Below, one piece after another: positions 12,701-24,440 of a DNA stretch of 64,000 nt; positions within the stretch are counted from its first letter, which is position 1; the number at the start of each line of letters is the position of its first letter. The notes beneath the pieces were generated by a model that was given only the letters and a program-made list of their open reading frames with translations, was not told where the DNA came from and did not search any database. The stretch comes from Copromyces sp. CBS 386.78 (taxonomy: Eukaryota; Ascomycota; Sordariomycetes; Sordariales; Sordariaceae), in the NCBI GenBank assembly GCA_030685235.1, contig MU839121.1:124001-188000 (forward strand), given 5' to 3'. Made by a program: the position numbers and the translations under genes.

Positions 12701-13714
12701 TAGTAAATATTTTCGTCTATAGGAAGAGGGTAATTATTAAAAGATATATAATTAAATTAAGGATAAGGAATAGGTTAAGAAGATAATAGTTTAATAATAG
12801 ATGAGAATTATTTATAATATTCTATAAATTGAATAGTAGATAAGAAATTATATAATACTAAATATAAAGTAGTAATTTTATTACTATATTTAAAACTATT
12901 ATTTTCTTAAACTTAAAAATGAGCCGAAGTACTAAAGTAAATTGAAATACTTTAATAACTATATAATAATAATTAGTAAGACAATTCGCTTCGAAGAAAT
13001 AAAGGATTTAGAAATTTTTTATAATTTCCCCGATTGGATTAAATTATAATAGAGGCCCGTATAACGATAATTAATTAAGAAAGGGCTAATTTATAATTTA
13101 TAGGAGATTTTTACTTAGAATTTATTAAGTATATAAATCTCCTTATTATATTAAAGTATATTTTAATTTATCTAATTCCTAAGTACGATTAATCCCCTTA
13201 CTACCTTTTAAATAAAGAAGAATAAAGAAAACTACGAAAAGGTATTAAGAAAAAATATTTAATTTATTATAATTAAAAAGATATTTACTAATTATTTCGT
13301 ACTTCCGATAAAAATAAAGGCGGATAGAAATTTCTATATAGTAAATTAGGTCGAAAAGGAAAAGTATAAATTGGAATATAAATATTCTCATTCCTTTAAT
13401 ATTAAATAACGTTTAAATATTTTCGCGCCCGAATAGTTTAGTTTAAAAATTTTAAGACCGATTGTATATTAGTATTTAAATAAAATCGAAATAATTTAAG
13501 CCTAAGAATATAAAATAGCGAAGACCCGAAAATATAAAGCGCGGCTAAAAGAAAAGAAAAAATTAGCCGAATAGAAGTATAAGAGAAGAAATTAATAGAA
13601 ATAAAGGGAAATTAATATTAAATCCGCAACTTTTATAATAAATTTATAACGTCTATCTTATTTTTTTTTTAGTAAATTTATAAGGAGGATTTATTATAAA
13701 TTTAAAAGGAAGTT
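9784..13714. other. Unresolved RIP-degraded transposon remains, possibly plus-strand LTR element
   Basis: About 3.9 kb of AT-rich sequence with no usable open frame. Plus-strand reading of about 10.4-11.1 kb and 12.4-13.6 kb gives charged, Lys/Glu-rich debris, but no motif was identified with confidence. It ends against the LTR-like repeat at 13715, preceded by a short purine-rich run (AAAAGGAAG, about 13704-13712) that could be a polypurine tract. On that reading it would be the internal part of a plus-strand LTR retrotransposon with a lost left end. This is inference. Confidence 0.35.
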
Positions 13715-14279
13715 TAATTTAAGGAATTCTTTTACGTTTTTTTTTTAATTAAAGACTACGGGGTTATTAAGGGAATAGGGTAGTTTATTATAAGTAGGAG
13801 TAAATTAATTATTTAATTAAGTACTATTAATTATAGGTTTGAGCCTTAAAGATAAAAGGAGAAGGAATCTCCTTCGAAATTTAAAGAGAAAGATAAATTA
13901 ATTTAGACTAAATAATATTCCTTCTTAGAAGAATATATTCGAATTCTAATCCTAAATTCGTTTTCCCGTACTAAATTTATTCTTTCTTTACTTTATAATC
14001 CCTTTTTAAAAAGATTAACGTTTAAATTTATTCTCTCAACCTCTTTCGAAGATCCGTTAGAATATAATACTTTAATATTGGCTCTAATCTCCTCTAAATA
14101 GTCGATAGTTAGTATATAAGGATCTCCTCGTCTTTATTTTACGGATAGGATCTATTTTACGGCAGATCTTCTCTCCTCTTTAAAATATTAATTCTTATAA
14201 TCTTTAAGTTAGTTGAGTTAGTTTTTCGATAGTAGGGAGCTGGTCTCTCTTCCTATATGGTATTTTCCACTCTAGATTA
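13715..14279 (+). repeat. LTR-like repeat, copy 1 (about 565 bp)
   Basis: It aligns along its whole length with 59606-60173. Shared landmarks are GACTACGGGGTTATTAAGGG, AAAAGGAGAAGGAATCTCCT, GAAGATCCGTTAGA and the terminal CTAGATTA/CCAGATCA. Differences are mainly C/T and G/A transitions. The right edge fits an LTR ending in CA; the left edge is blurred by mutation. A purine run just upstream suggests this is the 3' LTR of a plus-strand element, while the 59.6-kb copy precedes a gag-like frame and would be a 5' LTR of the same family. Confidence 0.65.
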
Positions 14280-16189
14280 ATACTAGCGATTAAATCTACA
14301 ATATAACCGGGTAGTATAATATAAAGCGAATTATAACCCAAATTAATAATTTTAATAGTATTATTTACAACCGTATAGCGACTTAAATATTTAACTATAT
14401 TAATTAACGCGGGGAAATATTAATTAGTCTTTAAACCGAATAAGGAAAAAAGGCGATCTTAATCGTACTAGCGTAATAACCTATTAAAATTACTACGATA
14501 ATTAATTTAATTAATAAATTTCGTCAAATTAAAATCGCTAAGGGCGCTAGTATCCGCTGTAATTATATTAGGTTACTATATTTTAAATTAGGGTTAATTA
14601 ATTTTAATAGGGTCAGAAGGTAGGGATAAAGCAAGTTATAATAATATTATTAATAGAGTAAAGAAGTTTTTAAAAGAGAAGAAATAAATTTATATTATAT
14701 TAAAGATTATATATATACTAAAATTTCTAAGCTCTACCTCTAATTACAACCTACTTACCTACTAGGGATTATTTACCCTAAATCCTATTACTTATTTCGA
14801 TTAAGTATATAATATTATATTAAACTACTATTCGAAAAGGATAGAACGAAAATAATAATACCCAATTTAACCGCTTTACCAACGTAATAGTATAATTAAC
14901 TAAGCGAATACTTAGAAATTTTAATAAGCTAATTATAAAAATTAGAAAAGAAAAATAAAAGAAATAAATAGAAAATTAGAATAATAAAAGAAAATACCCT
15001 AAACCTTTCGTAGTTTTCTAATTCTCCCCCTTTTAAACGAAAAATCTAATATTATTAGCGCTTTAATAAGCGACTAATACGTTAGACAACCTTCCTACGA
15101 ATACCCCTAAATAATAATTCTAATAGGTATTCGTATTTAAATTCCTTTATTTTCTCCTTCGAATTCTTTATAAATTCCGCATATAATTCCTAAATATTAT
15201 CCTTATTCTAAAAGCCGGTCTATTTAACTAAATATTTTATATTTAACGGACCTTAATTCTTTATTATTAAACTTTCAACTTCCTATTCCTCTTAGCTATT
15301 AATTTTAATGGGCTTTGGCGGCGGTATTTTTTGGTTAAACGGGTTTGGACCTTATACCGGTTTATAAAAATAAATTATTAAATATAATAATAGTCTTATT
15401 CCCTATACTACTTATCTATAGCGCCTTATTGGCATAGGGTACTTCTCCTGGTTCTTTAGAGGAAACTGTGCGGCGATAAGCGCCGTCGGATAAAAACCGC
15501 TAGCTCTTTTCAATTACGAATAAATCGCGCCTACTCTATCCTAATTCTATTTATAGCGGTATTTACTTACCGCTTTAATAAATAAATTATTTCCCTTCTA
15601 CCGCTTTTAATCCAATATTAGAATAATTGAAATACCGTTTTCGTACGCTATTCCTTCCTTTTAAACTATTTATAATAATCGTCCCTTCCTTATTATTTAC
15701 CCTTATTCCTACTTTGTTATTATTTCTTAAACTCTTATAATTCTATTAAAGTTTATATAAGTATAAAGGCCCTTCCTTTCCTTCTATATAGAAATTCCTC
15801 TCCGCCGCTACCTTTCGAACTTTTTTTTCTTCCCTATTTAATTAATTTTTAAAATAGCGTCTTCTTCTATTAATTATATTCCTAACCGTCCTTCCGGCCG
15901 TATATCTAACCCTTTAAACCTTATAATTTATATTAATTATAGTATTATTAAATATAATATTAATTTCGTCTATATAATAAATTCCCCGTCCCTTAAATTC
16001 GCCCGTTCCCCTACGCCCCCTTCTTCTTTAACGCCCGAATTCTAAGCCTTTATCCAAGTATTAACTTCTAACCCCGCCTTTAACTTTCCTCCCGGCCAAT
16101 AAATCCTTTTTATTTTTATATTTACTTCCCCTTTTCCCTACTAATTATATTAATTAGTATTATTTACCGCACTCCCTACTTCTATTATA
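14280..16189. other. Degraded sequence without assignable gene
   Basis: AT-rich and RIP-like throughout, except a short patch at about 15300-15500 with normal base composition (for example GGCGGCGGTATTTTTTGG and CGGCGATAAGCGCCGTCGG). That patch has no recognisable domain on either strand. No terminal repeats were found. Confidence 0.4.
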
Positions 16190-17370
16190 ACCTAAAGTTT
16201 AGTAATTACGTTTATAATACTCCGTCTTTTAATATAATTATAATTTATACGCTCTTCGCGGAATATATTTATTATATTAATATTAAAAGTAAATTTCCTT
16301 CCGCGGTTTTCTTTTCGTTTTTCTTTTTTAACGTTCTTCGAAACGCTGGTAAATAGAACGCTACTTATCTTTTTACTAATATAAAATATATATTAAATAT
16401 TCTATTAGATTATTATAATAAATATAATGCTATTTAAATTACGGTTATTACTTTATTTTATTCTTAAAATAATATTAATCCCCTAATTCGTTATTTCTAT
16501 AACGCTTATATCGATTTCTTTAAAAATATATACGAATATTTAATTACGGACGGCCTCCTATATAACCCTAATATCCTTTTCCGCTATTAGAATATAAAGG
16601 TCGAAAATTATTAGCGTAAGGGATATTGCAAAATATTTTTAGCCGATCGTCCTACTACTCCTATTTTCGGCTTTAATAGAGGAAATATTAATATTAATTC
16701 CCTAATAATAATTAACAACCCTATTAGTCCCCTTCCGGTTAATGAAGGTTAAATTTAATAGTATTATAAAGTTATTAGGAATTAAGAATTAATATTTAAT
16801 ATATTCCGCGAATTCTTCGCTTACGAAAAACGTTAATTAATTACTTTAGTACTACCTTTATAGTTAGGTAATTATTATAGTTAGTATAATTTAATTCCTC
16901 TTCCTCCTATCTCTTTTATATTCTTTTATGCTAATATTATAATCGAATATATTTATAAATACCGTATAAATTTATTACGCTATTCTCTTTCTAATTCGAT
17001 TATTAAATAGTATTCGTTTAATCTACTAAATTATAATACTTATAAAAGGATTCTCTCAATTCGGGTTCCGTCGTTTAAATAAATTTAGAATTCTTCTTTC
17101 GTTTATAACTAGTCGGCTACTATTATTTAATAATCGGCTATCTATAAATAATTTAGGATAATATACGTAAAAATTTCTTTATTTATATTATAAGAATAGA
17201 TTAGCGTTATAATATCCGGAACTTCTTTTAAAAGAAAAAGGATTAAAGGCTTATAATTTCTATTCTTATTTAAATAAAAAAGGAATTCTTCGCCTTAAAT
17301 AATAAATATTATCCGTCGTCGTCTTTTAATTATTAAACTTTCCTCTTTTTTCATTTTATACCGACTATAT
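16190..17370 (+). pseudogene. Broken plus-strand reading frame of unknown family
   Basis: One plus-strand frame runs for roughly 390 codons if TAG/TAA are read as mutated CAG/CAA. It gives an Asn/Thr-rich polypeptide with segments such as Gly-Tyr-Cys-Lys-Ile-Phe-Leu-Ala-Asp-Arg and Arg-Glu-Phe-Phe-Ala-Tyr-Glu-Lys-Arg. I do not recognise the family. In DNA this AT-rich the opposite strand can also be read as a semi-open frame, so the strand is not certain. It adjoins the 3' side of LINE copy A and could be an older insertion or the target of that LINE. Confidence 0.3.
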
Positions 17371-17699
17371 ACTATTTTATAATATTACTACTAAATTTTA
17401 GGTTAAGGTTAGCGATAGTAAATTTGTACCGTCGGCCTAATTTGGTTGCTACTACCGCTAATTAATAATTATAGTACAATATTTATTCTCTTATTATTAT
17501 TTTATTTAATTACTCTTTATAATTTATAGTAGTTAATTCTAGTATTTATAATAGGGACGGTAGCGCCTCCGTTACTAGGGGCGGATTTATTATAATCGCT
17601 AGAAATTTCTCTATCGGTATTTATTCTTTAATTTATTTAACTTTAGTAGTACTATTTTCTAATCTATTGGCAAATAGCCGATTTTTTACCCTCTTTACT

Positions 17700-19400
17700 T
17701 AAATACGGCTAATTACCTAAATTATAGTCCCTCGGACGAACCCTATTTAATTTATACGGGCGAACTTTTCTTCGAAAGCCCTAATTTATTTATTAAAGTA
17801 GAAATCGAACGGCGGACAAAAGGTTTCTATTTTTAAATTCCTTATTAGCGTAATTTTATATACCCCGGCGATAATTTTTAAATATTTAATTTAATATTTA
17901 ATTAATTTAATCGCTATCCTTTATAATTTACTATAAATTTTAATTAATTAATAGAAAACTAATATTCTATATACAATTACGCTCTAAATATACTTAATAT
18001 AAATCTCCCTTATTTACGTAAAAAAGTAACTCTAAATTTTCGCTGCTAATTATATTAGTACATTCGTTTATATAATTATTTTCTTTTTTACTACCTCTAC
18101 GTATATTTAATAATTAAATTTCTAATTTAACTAAACCCTAAAGAATTTAATCGATTCTATTAATTTAAATATAATTCCCCTAATTTAAAGAATTTCCGTT
18201 CTTAATTCCCTCGTCCGTATAAAATATATAAATTCTATTTTACTTACTTTAAATTCTATCCCTCTTTTAATTACCTAACTTAAATAAATATCCTATATTA
18301 CTTAGAACGTTTAATAATTTTCTTTAATAATTTTAATTACTGTAATAATATTAATATCGTCGGTAAAGCCGACGGTAATTATATTTTAAATAATACTTAA
18401 CTTATAATATAATAAAGTAATAAAAAGAATAAAAAGGATTAATAAGAGGGAGGAATTTTACAATACACTTATTATAATATTATAAAGTTAGGAAATTTCG
18501 TTATCGAAGAAAAGAGAACCTTTTCTTCTAGTAACGAAATTATTAACCTATTAAAAGATTTATTTCGGGAATTATATTTCCTATAATATATATAAAAATT
18601 ACCTATAATTAATTTTATTAAATATACCCTTTAAATCGAAGAATATAAAAGATATTACAATTTTAAATTTCTATACTATATAAATTGCGTCGGTAATTAT
18701 TCGGATAGCGAATTCGGTTAAATAATTTACCTAATTACCTATTTAACCTTCCGGGAGGAAATTATACTCTTCTACTACTTATATTAACCTCTTAACTATA
18801 AAAGCTTCGAAGATTTTTCTAACGTTATTTAAAAGCAATATAAACCGCTATACCCCGACTAATTTTTACTATTCAACGCTTTTTCCAAATCTTTTAAAAA
18901 TAATTATTTTCGCATTTTTAAACCGTTAGGGGAAATATCCAAACCGGAGGTTCACTATAGTAAAAACTGCTATCGTTTACTTAAATAATTCCCTATATAT
19001 TTTTAAAAACTTATTTAAAAATTGATTGATACCTAGTACTTTATTAAATATTATCTTCGAAAGGACTTCCCGAATATCCTCTTCGGTAATTAAATTATTA
19101 ATAAATACCGGGGTATTACTATTTAATAATTAAATCTAATTTAATAAATAATCCGTTAGGATTTTTACTTTCGGAAAAAAACGGTCGGTAAAAATATTTA
19201 CCTTACTATTATAATTTTCGACTTCGTTCGCCTACTCATTTTATTTAAAGGGTAGTAATTTTAACAAATTTATTAAATAATAACTTTATATCCTAACTTA
19301 CTTTTCTAATAACTAAAATTTATTTAGGTCTTTCGATGCGCTTATAATATAATTATGCTACCTCGCTCTCTAAATCTTCGTAATAAATTTCTTTTTTTTT
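17700..19400 (-). pseudogene. LINE reverse transcriptase, RIP-inactivated
   Basis: The minus strand at 18353-18370 encodes Gly-Phe-Thr-Asp-Asp-Ile, the LINE form of the catalytic Ala/Val-Asp-Asp motif. Downstream, the frame reads Lys-Arg-Gly-Ile-Glu-Phe-Lys-Val-Ser-Lys-Ile-Glu-Phe, then Phe-Arg-Val-Gln-Leu-Asn (usual Phe-Leu-Gly-Val-x-Leu-Asp), then Ile-Glu-Thr-Phe-Cys-Pro-Pro-Phe-Asp-Phe-Tyr. That order is typical of LINE reverse transcriptases in ascomycete genomes, including the post-palm 'thumb' region. Stops lie mostly at expected Gln, Arg or Trp codons. The upstream limit near 19.4 kb is an estimate from domain length. Confidence 0.78.
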
Positions 19401-19699
19401 ATTACCGCTTCTACAAACTCTTTCTAATTTAAAGGCGTCTAATTCCCAAATTAAACCTACTATTTCCGCTATACCTCTTTTATTATTATTTTATACTTTA
19501 AATTCTATTAGTCGATTTATCTTTTTCGACCTTTCTTTTAATATAAGATAAATTCTTTTATAATACTAACGAATTCGTCGTCGAACCTATTAAATTCTAA
19601 TTCAAATTCCTCTACCGTTTTAATCCCTTTTAGGATTAATATTCTTTTTTCAGCCGCTTCCCGTACTTTTTCCGCGTCTATTAAATTCTAATTAAATTT

Positions 19700-20300
19700 T
19701 TCTTCTATTTCCGCTTTCCTATTTCTTTTTCCTACTTAAACTTAGATTTTTTAAGGGTAATAATCCGAACCTATTTATTTATACTATTATATTCCTTAAT
19801 ATTCGGCTTTAATACCCTATAAAACTTATATATAATTAATTATTTTATTTTTCTCTTTTTTAATTGTATTTCCGAATTTTATTAATTCCCTGCGGGAAGT
19901 AACGAAGTTAAACTTTTATCGCTGTACTTATATAAATAATTTTATAATGCTTAGACTAATTTTATTCTCTAAGTCCTAATTGGAATAATAAAAGTTATAA
20001 TCCCCTACGGCTATATATTAGCCGGCCGGAAGTCTTTCTTCGAAGAATTCGAAGAAGGGAAACTTTTATTAATATTCCGGCGTACTTTAAAGGAAGATAA
20101 AGGAATAAATAAAATAAATAATTATTAATTCTCGTAAATTCTTTAATATTATTACGGCCTAATCTTTCTTAACCCGGAAATTTAAATCTTTTAAATTCTA
20201 CTTCTTATTTATATAAATTACTATTCTACCCTTCTTTAAATAATTAATACTATAATATTTACCGCCCTTCGGCCGGTAAATATCCTTATTTAAATTTTTA
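19700..20300 (-). pseudogene. LINE apurinic endonuclease domain
   Basis: The minus strand at 19994-20014 encodes Ile-Ala-Val-Gly-Asp-Tyr-Asn, followed by Phe-Tyr-Tyr-Ser-Asn-stop. This corresponds to the LINE endonuclease motif Val-Gly-Asp-Phe-Asn-x-His-His-x-x-Trp, with His to Tyr and Trp to stop changes as expected from C to T and G to A mutation. The same motif recurs in LINE copy B at 22348-22368. The Asp and Asn of the motif bind metal and position the target phosphate in this family. Domain limits are approximate. Confidence 0.72.
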
Positions 20301-20499
20301 CCCGGCTTTTAAATCGCTACGATATTATAAGTCTCCTCCTATTCGAATAGTATTTTCCTTCTTTCGTACAATTTCCCTATATTCTAATACAATATCTTTA
20401 ATTAAATTATTAATTACCCTATAAGAGGTTTCCTTTTAATTTAATAGCGGACAGGAGGGGTATCGTTCTTTTAGAAGCAATAGTAGTAATTAAAGGTAT

Positions 20500-22148
20500 A
20501 ATAGCGATAAAACTAATACGGGTATAGTCGTTTATATTTTAAGAGCGGGTATAAATGTTTATTAGGCCTATATTTACGGATTTCGGCCGAAAGCCGCCCC
20601 TAATCTTCTTAGGGTAGCCTCTTTTTCTTCTTCTTATAAATAATCTCTTTAAAATCGCAATTAAACGGGAATTAGAAGGGGCGTCGGAAATTATAATATT
20701 CTCTTCTAATTCTATTATTAACTTTAATACTAATTTAGCTAATCCTTTACGAATAATAAAACTATAAAGCCTTTCGGCGTAATTAATAAATACTTTTATA
20801 TAAACCGCTCTTATGAATAGGTACTTCTTTTTATCGAAGGCGAAATACCCTAACGTCTTATATAATTTATAAAAAATTAAAGAATTATTTTCGTTCGAAA
20901 GGTAATTCTCTTCTCCTATATATAGCCCTTCGTACTTAACTTTACTATAACGGTTATAAACGTCTTCCTAATAATAAAATCTCGTTATATATTTAAAATA
21001 CTAATATTTAAAATACTATTGAGCGGAAGCTATAATTTAAAATAATTTATATACGTATACGCCGCCGTCTTAGAGGAAAAAGTTCTTTTAGAAGAAAATT
21101 ATAGCCTTCGTAATCGCAATTTCTACTAAGAATATTCTTCTTTCCTCCCCTTCGCATTTCTTCTAAAATTTAACTCGAATAATCTTTATTTCCTTATTCC
21201 TCGCCTTTATTTTTTATATAACCGATTCGGATTATTTTATATTAATACTAACTTATAAAAATCTTTTAATTATAATAGCTATAATATTTAAGAATACAAT
21301 AGCCTCTTTTCTAAAGATTATTTTAATTTAAATTTAGTACTTTTAATACTAATTTTTAATTAATTCGTCGAAAATAATTTTATAATTTCCGCTCATTACT
21401 ATTTTAATAGTTGCGCGGACTATTTTATATAGGCTCTCCTTTAAAGCGCCTTCGATAATTTACTTTATATTATTATTCGAACGTATAGTAAATTCGGCGG
21501 TAATTTAAGCCCTTTTAATAGTAAACTAGCGTTTATAATTAGAGGGGATAAATTTTTTAATAATAATAATAAATAAATAGTAAAAAGTAGTATTAATTTT
21601 ATCCGGCGATTTCCGAATAATATTAGCCTATTTTTTCGGCACCTTTTAAACGTTTTTTTTTATTTCCTTCGAAATAAATTTCTTTAAATTATTAATATCC
21701 TTTTTAGTAATAAATTAGGCTTCGGCGGCCTTATTTACTTTAGGCATTTTGGACCTACTTTTTTTCGTAAAAATATTCGCGAATTCGAAAAAGAACTTTC
21801 AAATTTAGCGATAATTATCGGTCGATACGGCGGCGTAATCTATAATTTTATTCGCTATAATAATAAATTTCTTTATAATTTTATTATCTTCCTCTATTTT
21901 TTCCGAAGTCTTTATAGTAAGTACGGCGTTAAGGTTATTATATTTTAAAATGCTTCCGAAGGGGTTGTAAATACTATTTTCGAACCTATTCGTACTTTTA
22001 TTAATCGTTATCGGTAGCGACGGCTCAATACTATCGCTATAATCGTCGTAGGATATCGCGGAGGGGGTAAATAACCCTCCTAAATCGATTACCGTTATCG
22101 GTTTTCGTTTTAGAGCACTTCCTAACCAGAAATCGGCGTTTCCGGTTT
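20500..22148 (-). pseudogene. LINE ORF1 (gag-like), copy A
   Basis: A long minus-strand frame starts near 22148 with Glu-Glu-Asn-Asp-Ala-Glu-Thr-Gly-Asn-Ala-Asp-Phe-Trp-Leu-Gly. It continues with Ser-Ile-Glu-Pro-Ser-Leu-Pro-Ile-Thr and a Lys/Glu-rich predicted coiled-coil part, for about 200 codons with few stops. Its position upstream of the endonuclease and its acidic-then-basic composition fit a nucleic-acid-binding ORF1 of a fungal LINE. A zinc knuckle could not be identified. The first ATG was not located, and the window between ORF1 and the endonuclease is heavily mutated. Confidence 0.6.
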
Positions 22149-22159
22149 CGGCGTCGTTT

Positions 22160-24050
22160 TCCTCAATACCCTATAAAATTTATATATAGTTAATTATTAT
22201 ATTTTTTTCTCTTCTAATTATATTTTCGAATTTTATTAATTCTCTACAAAGGGTAATAAGGCTAAATTTCTATTACCGTACCTACGTAAATAATTTTATA
22301 GGGCCTAGGCTAATCCTATTTTTTAAATTCTAATTGGGGTAATAAAAGTTATAATCCGCTACGGCTATGTATTAATTGGCCGGAGGTTTCTCTTCGAAGA
22401 ATTCGAAGAGAGGAAATCCCTACTAATATTCTAATATACTTTAGAAGAAAATAAGGGAATAAATAGAATAAATAATTATTAATTTTTATAAATTCTTTAA
22501 TATTATTACGGCCTAATCCTTTTTAAGTTAAAAATTTAAATTTTTTAAATTCTATTTCTTATGTATATAAATTATTATTCTACTTTTTTCTAAATAATTA
22601 ATATTATAATATTTACTGCCTTTTAGCCGGTAAATATCCCTATTTAAATTTTTATTTAACTTTTAAATTATTATAATATTATAAGTCTCTTCCTATTCGA
22701 ATAACGTTTTTCCTCTCTCGTACGATTTCTCTATATTCTAATAGAATATTTTTAATTAAATTATTAATTACTTTATAAGAAATTTCTTTTTAATTTAATA
22801 ATGGGTTAAAGGGGTATTATTTCTTTAAAAATAATAATAGTAACCGAAGGTGTAATTGTTATGGTAAGATGGTGTCAACTATCTACACCTATCTGGCTGA
22901 GCCCGACAGGGTCGAGATCGACCGTGTCGGGTTCGGCTTCGAGACCTATACTGAGGTCGACACAGTCGGACTCGACACTAAGCAATGTCGAGTTCAGCAG
23001 TGTCGAGTTCAGACAGTCACAACCTAGAACTCAAGTCAATGAGCAGTGTCACTAAGCAAGTACTTTAGTTGTATATAGATTGATTAATGTCCTCCTCTCT
23101 TCGAGAGAGGGGAGACAGATGACTATCAACTACCTAGTGCTGTGTTAGGCACTGTCATGCCGGACGGTGTCCGGCGTAACAGTGCCAGGTATGCACTAGC
23201 CTAGTTCGCGTAACAGTAATAGTAATAAAATTAATATAAATATAATTATTTATATTTTAGGAGTAGGTATAAATATTTATTGGGTTTATACTTATAAATT
23301 TCGGCCGAAAACTACTTCTAATTTTTTTAAAGCGGCCTCTTTTTCTTCTTTTTATAAATAATTGCTTTAAGGTTGTAATTAAACGGGAATTAAAGGGGGC
23401 GTTAAAAATTATAATATCCTCTTTTAACTTTATTATCAGCTTTAATACTAATTTAACTAGTCTTTTATAAATAATAAAGCCGTAAAGTTTTTTAACGTAA
23501 TTAATAAATACTTTTATATAAACCGTTTTTACGAACGGGTACTTTTTCTTATCGAAGGCAAAATACCCCGACTTCCTATATAATTTATAAAAAATTAGGG
23601 AATTATTTTTATTCGAAAGGTAATTCTTTTTTTCTATACGTAGCCCTTCGTATTTAACCTTATTGTAATAATTATAAACGTCCTTTTAATAATAGAATTT
23701 CGCTATATATCCGAAATACTAATATTTAAAATATTATTAGGCGGAAACTATAATTTAGAACGGTTCGTATATATATATATTATTATCCTAAAGGAAAAAA
23801 TTCTTTTAAAAGAAAATTATGGCCTTTATAATTATAATATTTATTAAAAATATTCTTCTCTCCTCCCTTTCGCATTTTTTTAAAAATTTAATCTAAATAA
23901 TTTCCACCATTTTATTCTTCGCCTTTATTTCCTATATAATTAATTTAAATTATTTTATATTAATATTAATTTATAAAATTCCTTTAATTAAAACGGTTAC
24001 GGTATTTAAAAATACGACGGCCTTTTTTCCAAAAACCGTTTTAATTTAAA
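22160..24050 (-). mobile_element. LINE copy B, partial second copy
   Basis: It aligns with about 19795-21340 of copy A: TTCTTCGAAGAATTCGAAGA-type, CGGCCTAATC, and GTAATTATTTATACTACCTTTA-like blocks occur in the same order. It carries the endonuclease motif at 22348-22368 (Ile-Ala-Val-Ala-Asp-Tyr-Asn). It lacks the first 0.8 kb of ORF1, which fits 5' truncation typical of LINE insertion. Its downstream part, including the reverse transcriptase, is missing at the junction with copy A. A 359-bp solo LTR is inserted within it. Confidence 0.72.
22857..23215. mobile_element. Solo LTR, 359 bp, with perfect 5-bp target duplication
   Basis: The insert starts TGTTATGG and ends GCGTAACA (TGTTA...TAACA ends). 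It is flanked by GTAAT on both sides (22852-22856 and 23216-23220). LINE copy A has no such insert at the homologous position (about 20500), which confirms the boundaries. Base composition is normal and CpA is retained, so the LTR has escaped RIP. It contains three strong hairpins: 22902-22931, 23094-23110 and 23134-23199. No internal region or partner LTR lies in the window, so it probably arose by LTR-LTR recombination. The 64-codon ORF inside it is not thought to be a gene. Confidence 0.88.
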
Positions 24051-24217
24051 CTTAAAATAATAACCGGTAAGCCCCAATCACAATACTGTAAAATTTACAA
24101 TAGAACGATTATTTATTCTTTTACCCTATATATTAAATAGCCTATTAATAATAGGACTTTCTTATTAAATTTATAGGTTACAATATATATAGTATTAAAT
24201 TCGTCGAACTTTAGAAG
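24051..24217 (-). mobile_element. Left-hand remnant next to gypsy A, possibly gypsy B 3' part
   Basis: Short AT-rich sequence between LINE copy B and the gypsy A LTR. If gypsy A inserted into gypsy B, this would be continuous with 31999 onward once gypsy A and one target duplication are removed. No LTR edge of gypsy B was recognised here, so the assignment is inferred from nesting only. Confidence 0.3.
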
Positions 24218-24440
24218 TATTATGGGGTGAGGTACTGTTGAGGGTAGGGTAGGATATACGTTGTTGTACGAAGGAGAGGAAAGGAAGGATGTGCGTAGAG
24301 GACTAGCTATATAGGCGAGAGCCTATGGAAGCTAGGCCGTGCGCACATATAACCCTATACGTAACTGTGCTATAACGATAGTTATAGCACATTTAAGAGG
24401 TAGTATAGGGTGGGCATATTATAGGCCTAATCTTATAATA
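24218..24440 (-). repeat. Gypsy A 3' LTR (223 bp)
   Basis: The left LTR keeps more original G and C than its partner: it reads GGTACTGTTGAGGG where the right LTR reads AGTATTATTAGGGG. Shared blocks include GGAGAGGAAAGGAAGGAT and GGTGGGCATATTATAGGCCT. A short palindromic segment, TGTGCTATAACGATAG with TTATAGCACA, is conserved in both copies. Confidence 0.88.

Larger units (their letters stand above)
17480..22150 (-). mobile_element. LINE copy A (non-LTR retrotransposon, Tad1/jockey-like)
   Basis: Minus-strand order from right to left: ORF1 (about 22148-20500), an apurinic endonuclease domain (about 20300-19700), reverse transcriptase (about 19400-17700), then poorly readable sequence where an RNase H domain or the 3' UTR would lie. 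The three coding parts are listed separately. The 3' boundary was not found and is given approximately. All frames carry RIP-type stops. The element is followed head-to-tail, on the right, by partial LINE copy B. Confidence 0.75.

Noticed and set aside
17540..17605. RNase H domain of LINE copy A
   Set aside because: An Asp followed by Asn-Lys-Ser and a Gly-Gly-Ala can be read, but the later RNase H motifs do not follow, so it was not annotated.
22861..23055. 64-codon ORF in the solo LTR
   Set aside because: It lies wholly inside the LTR and overlaps hairpin-forming sequence; the Ser/Arg-rich product has no recognisable feature.
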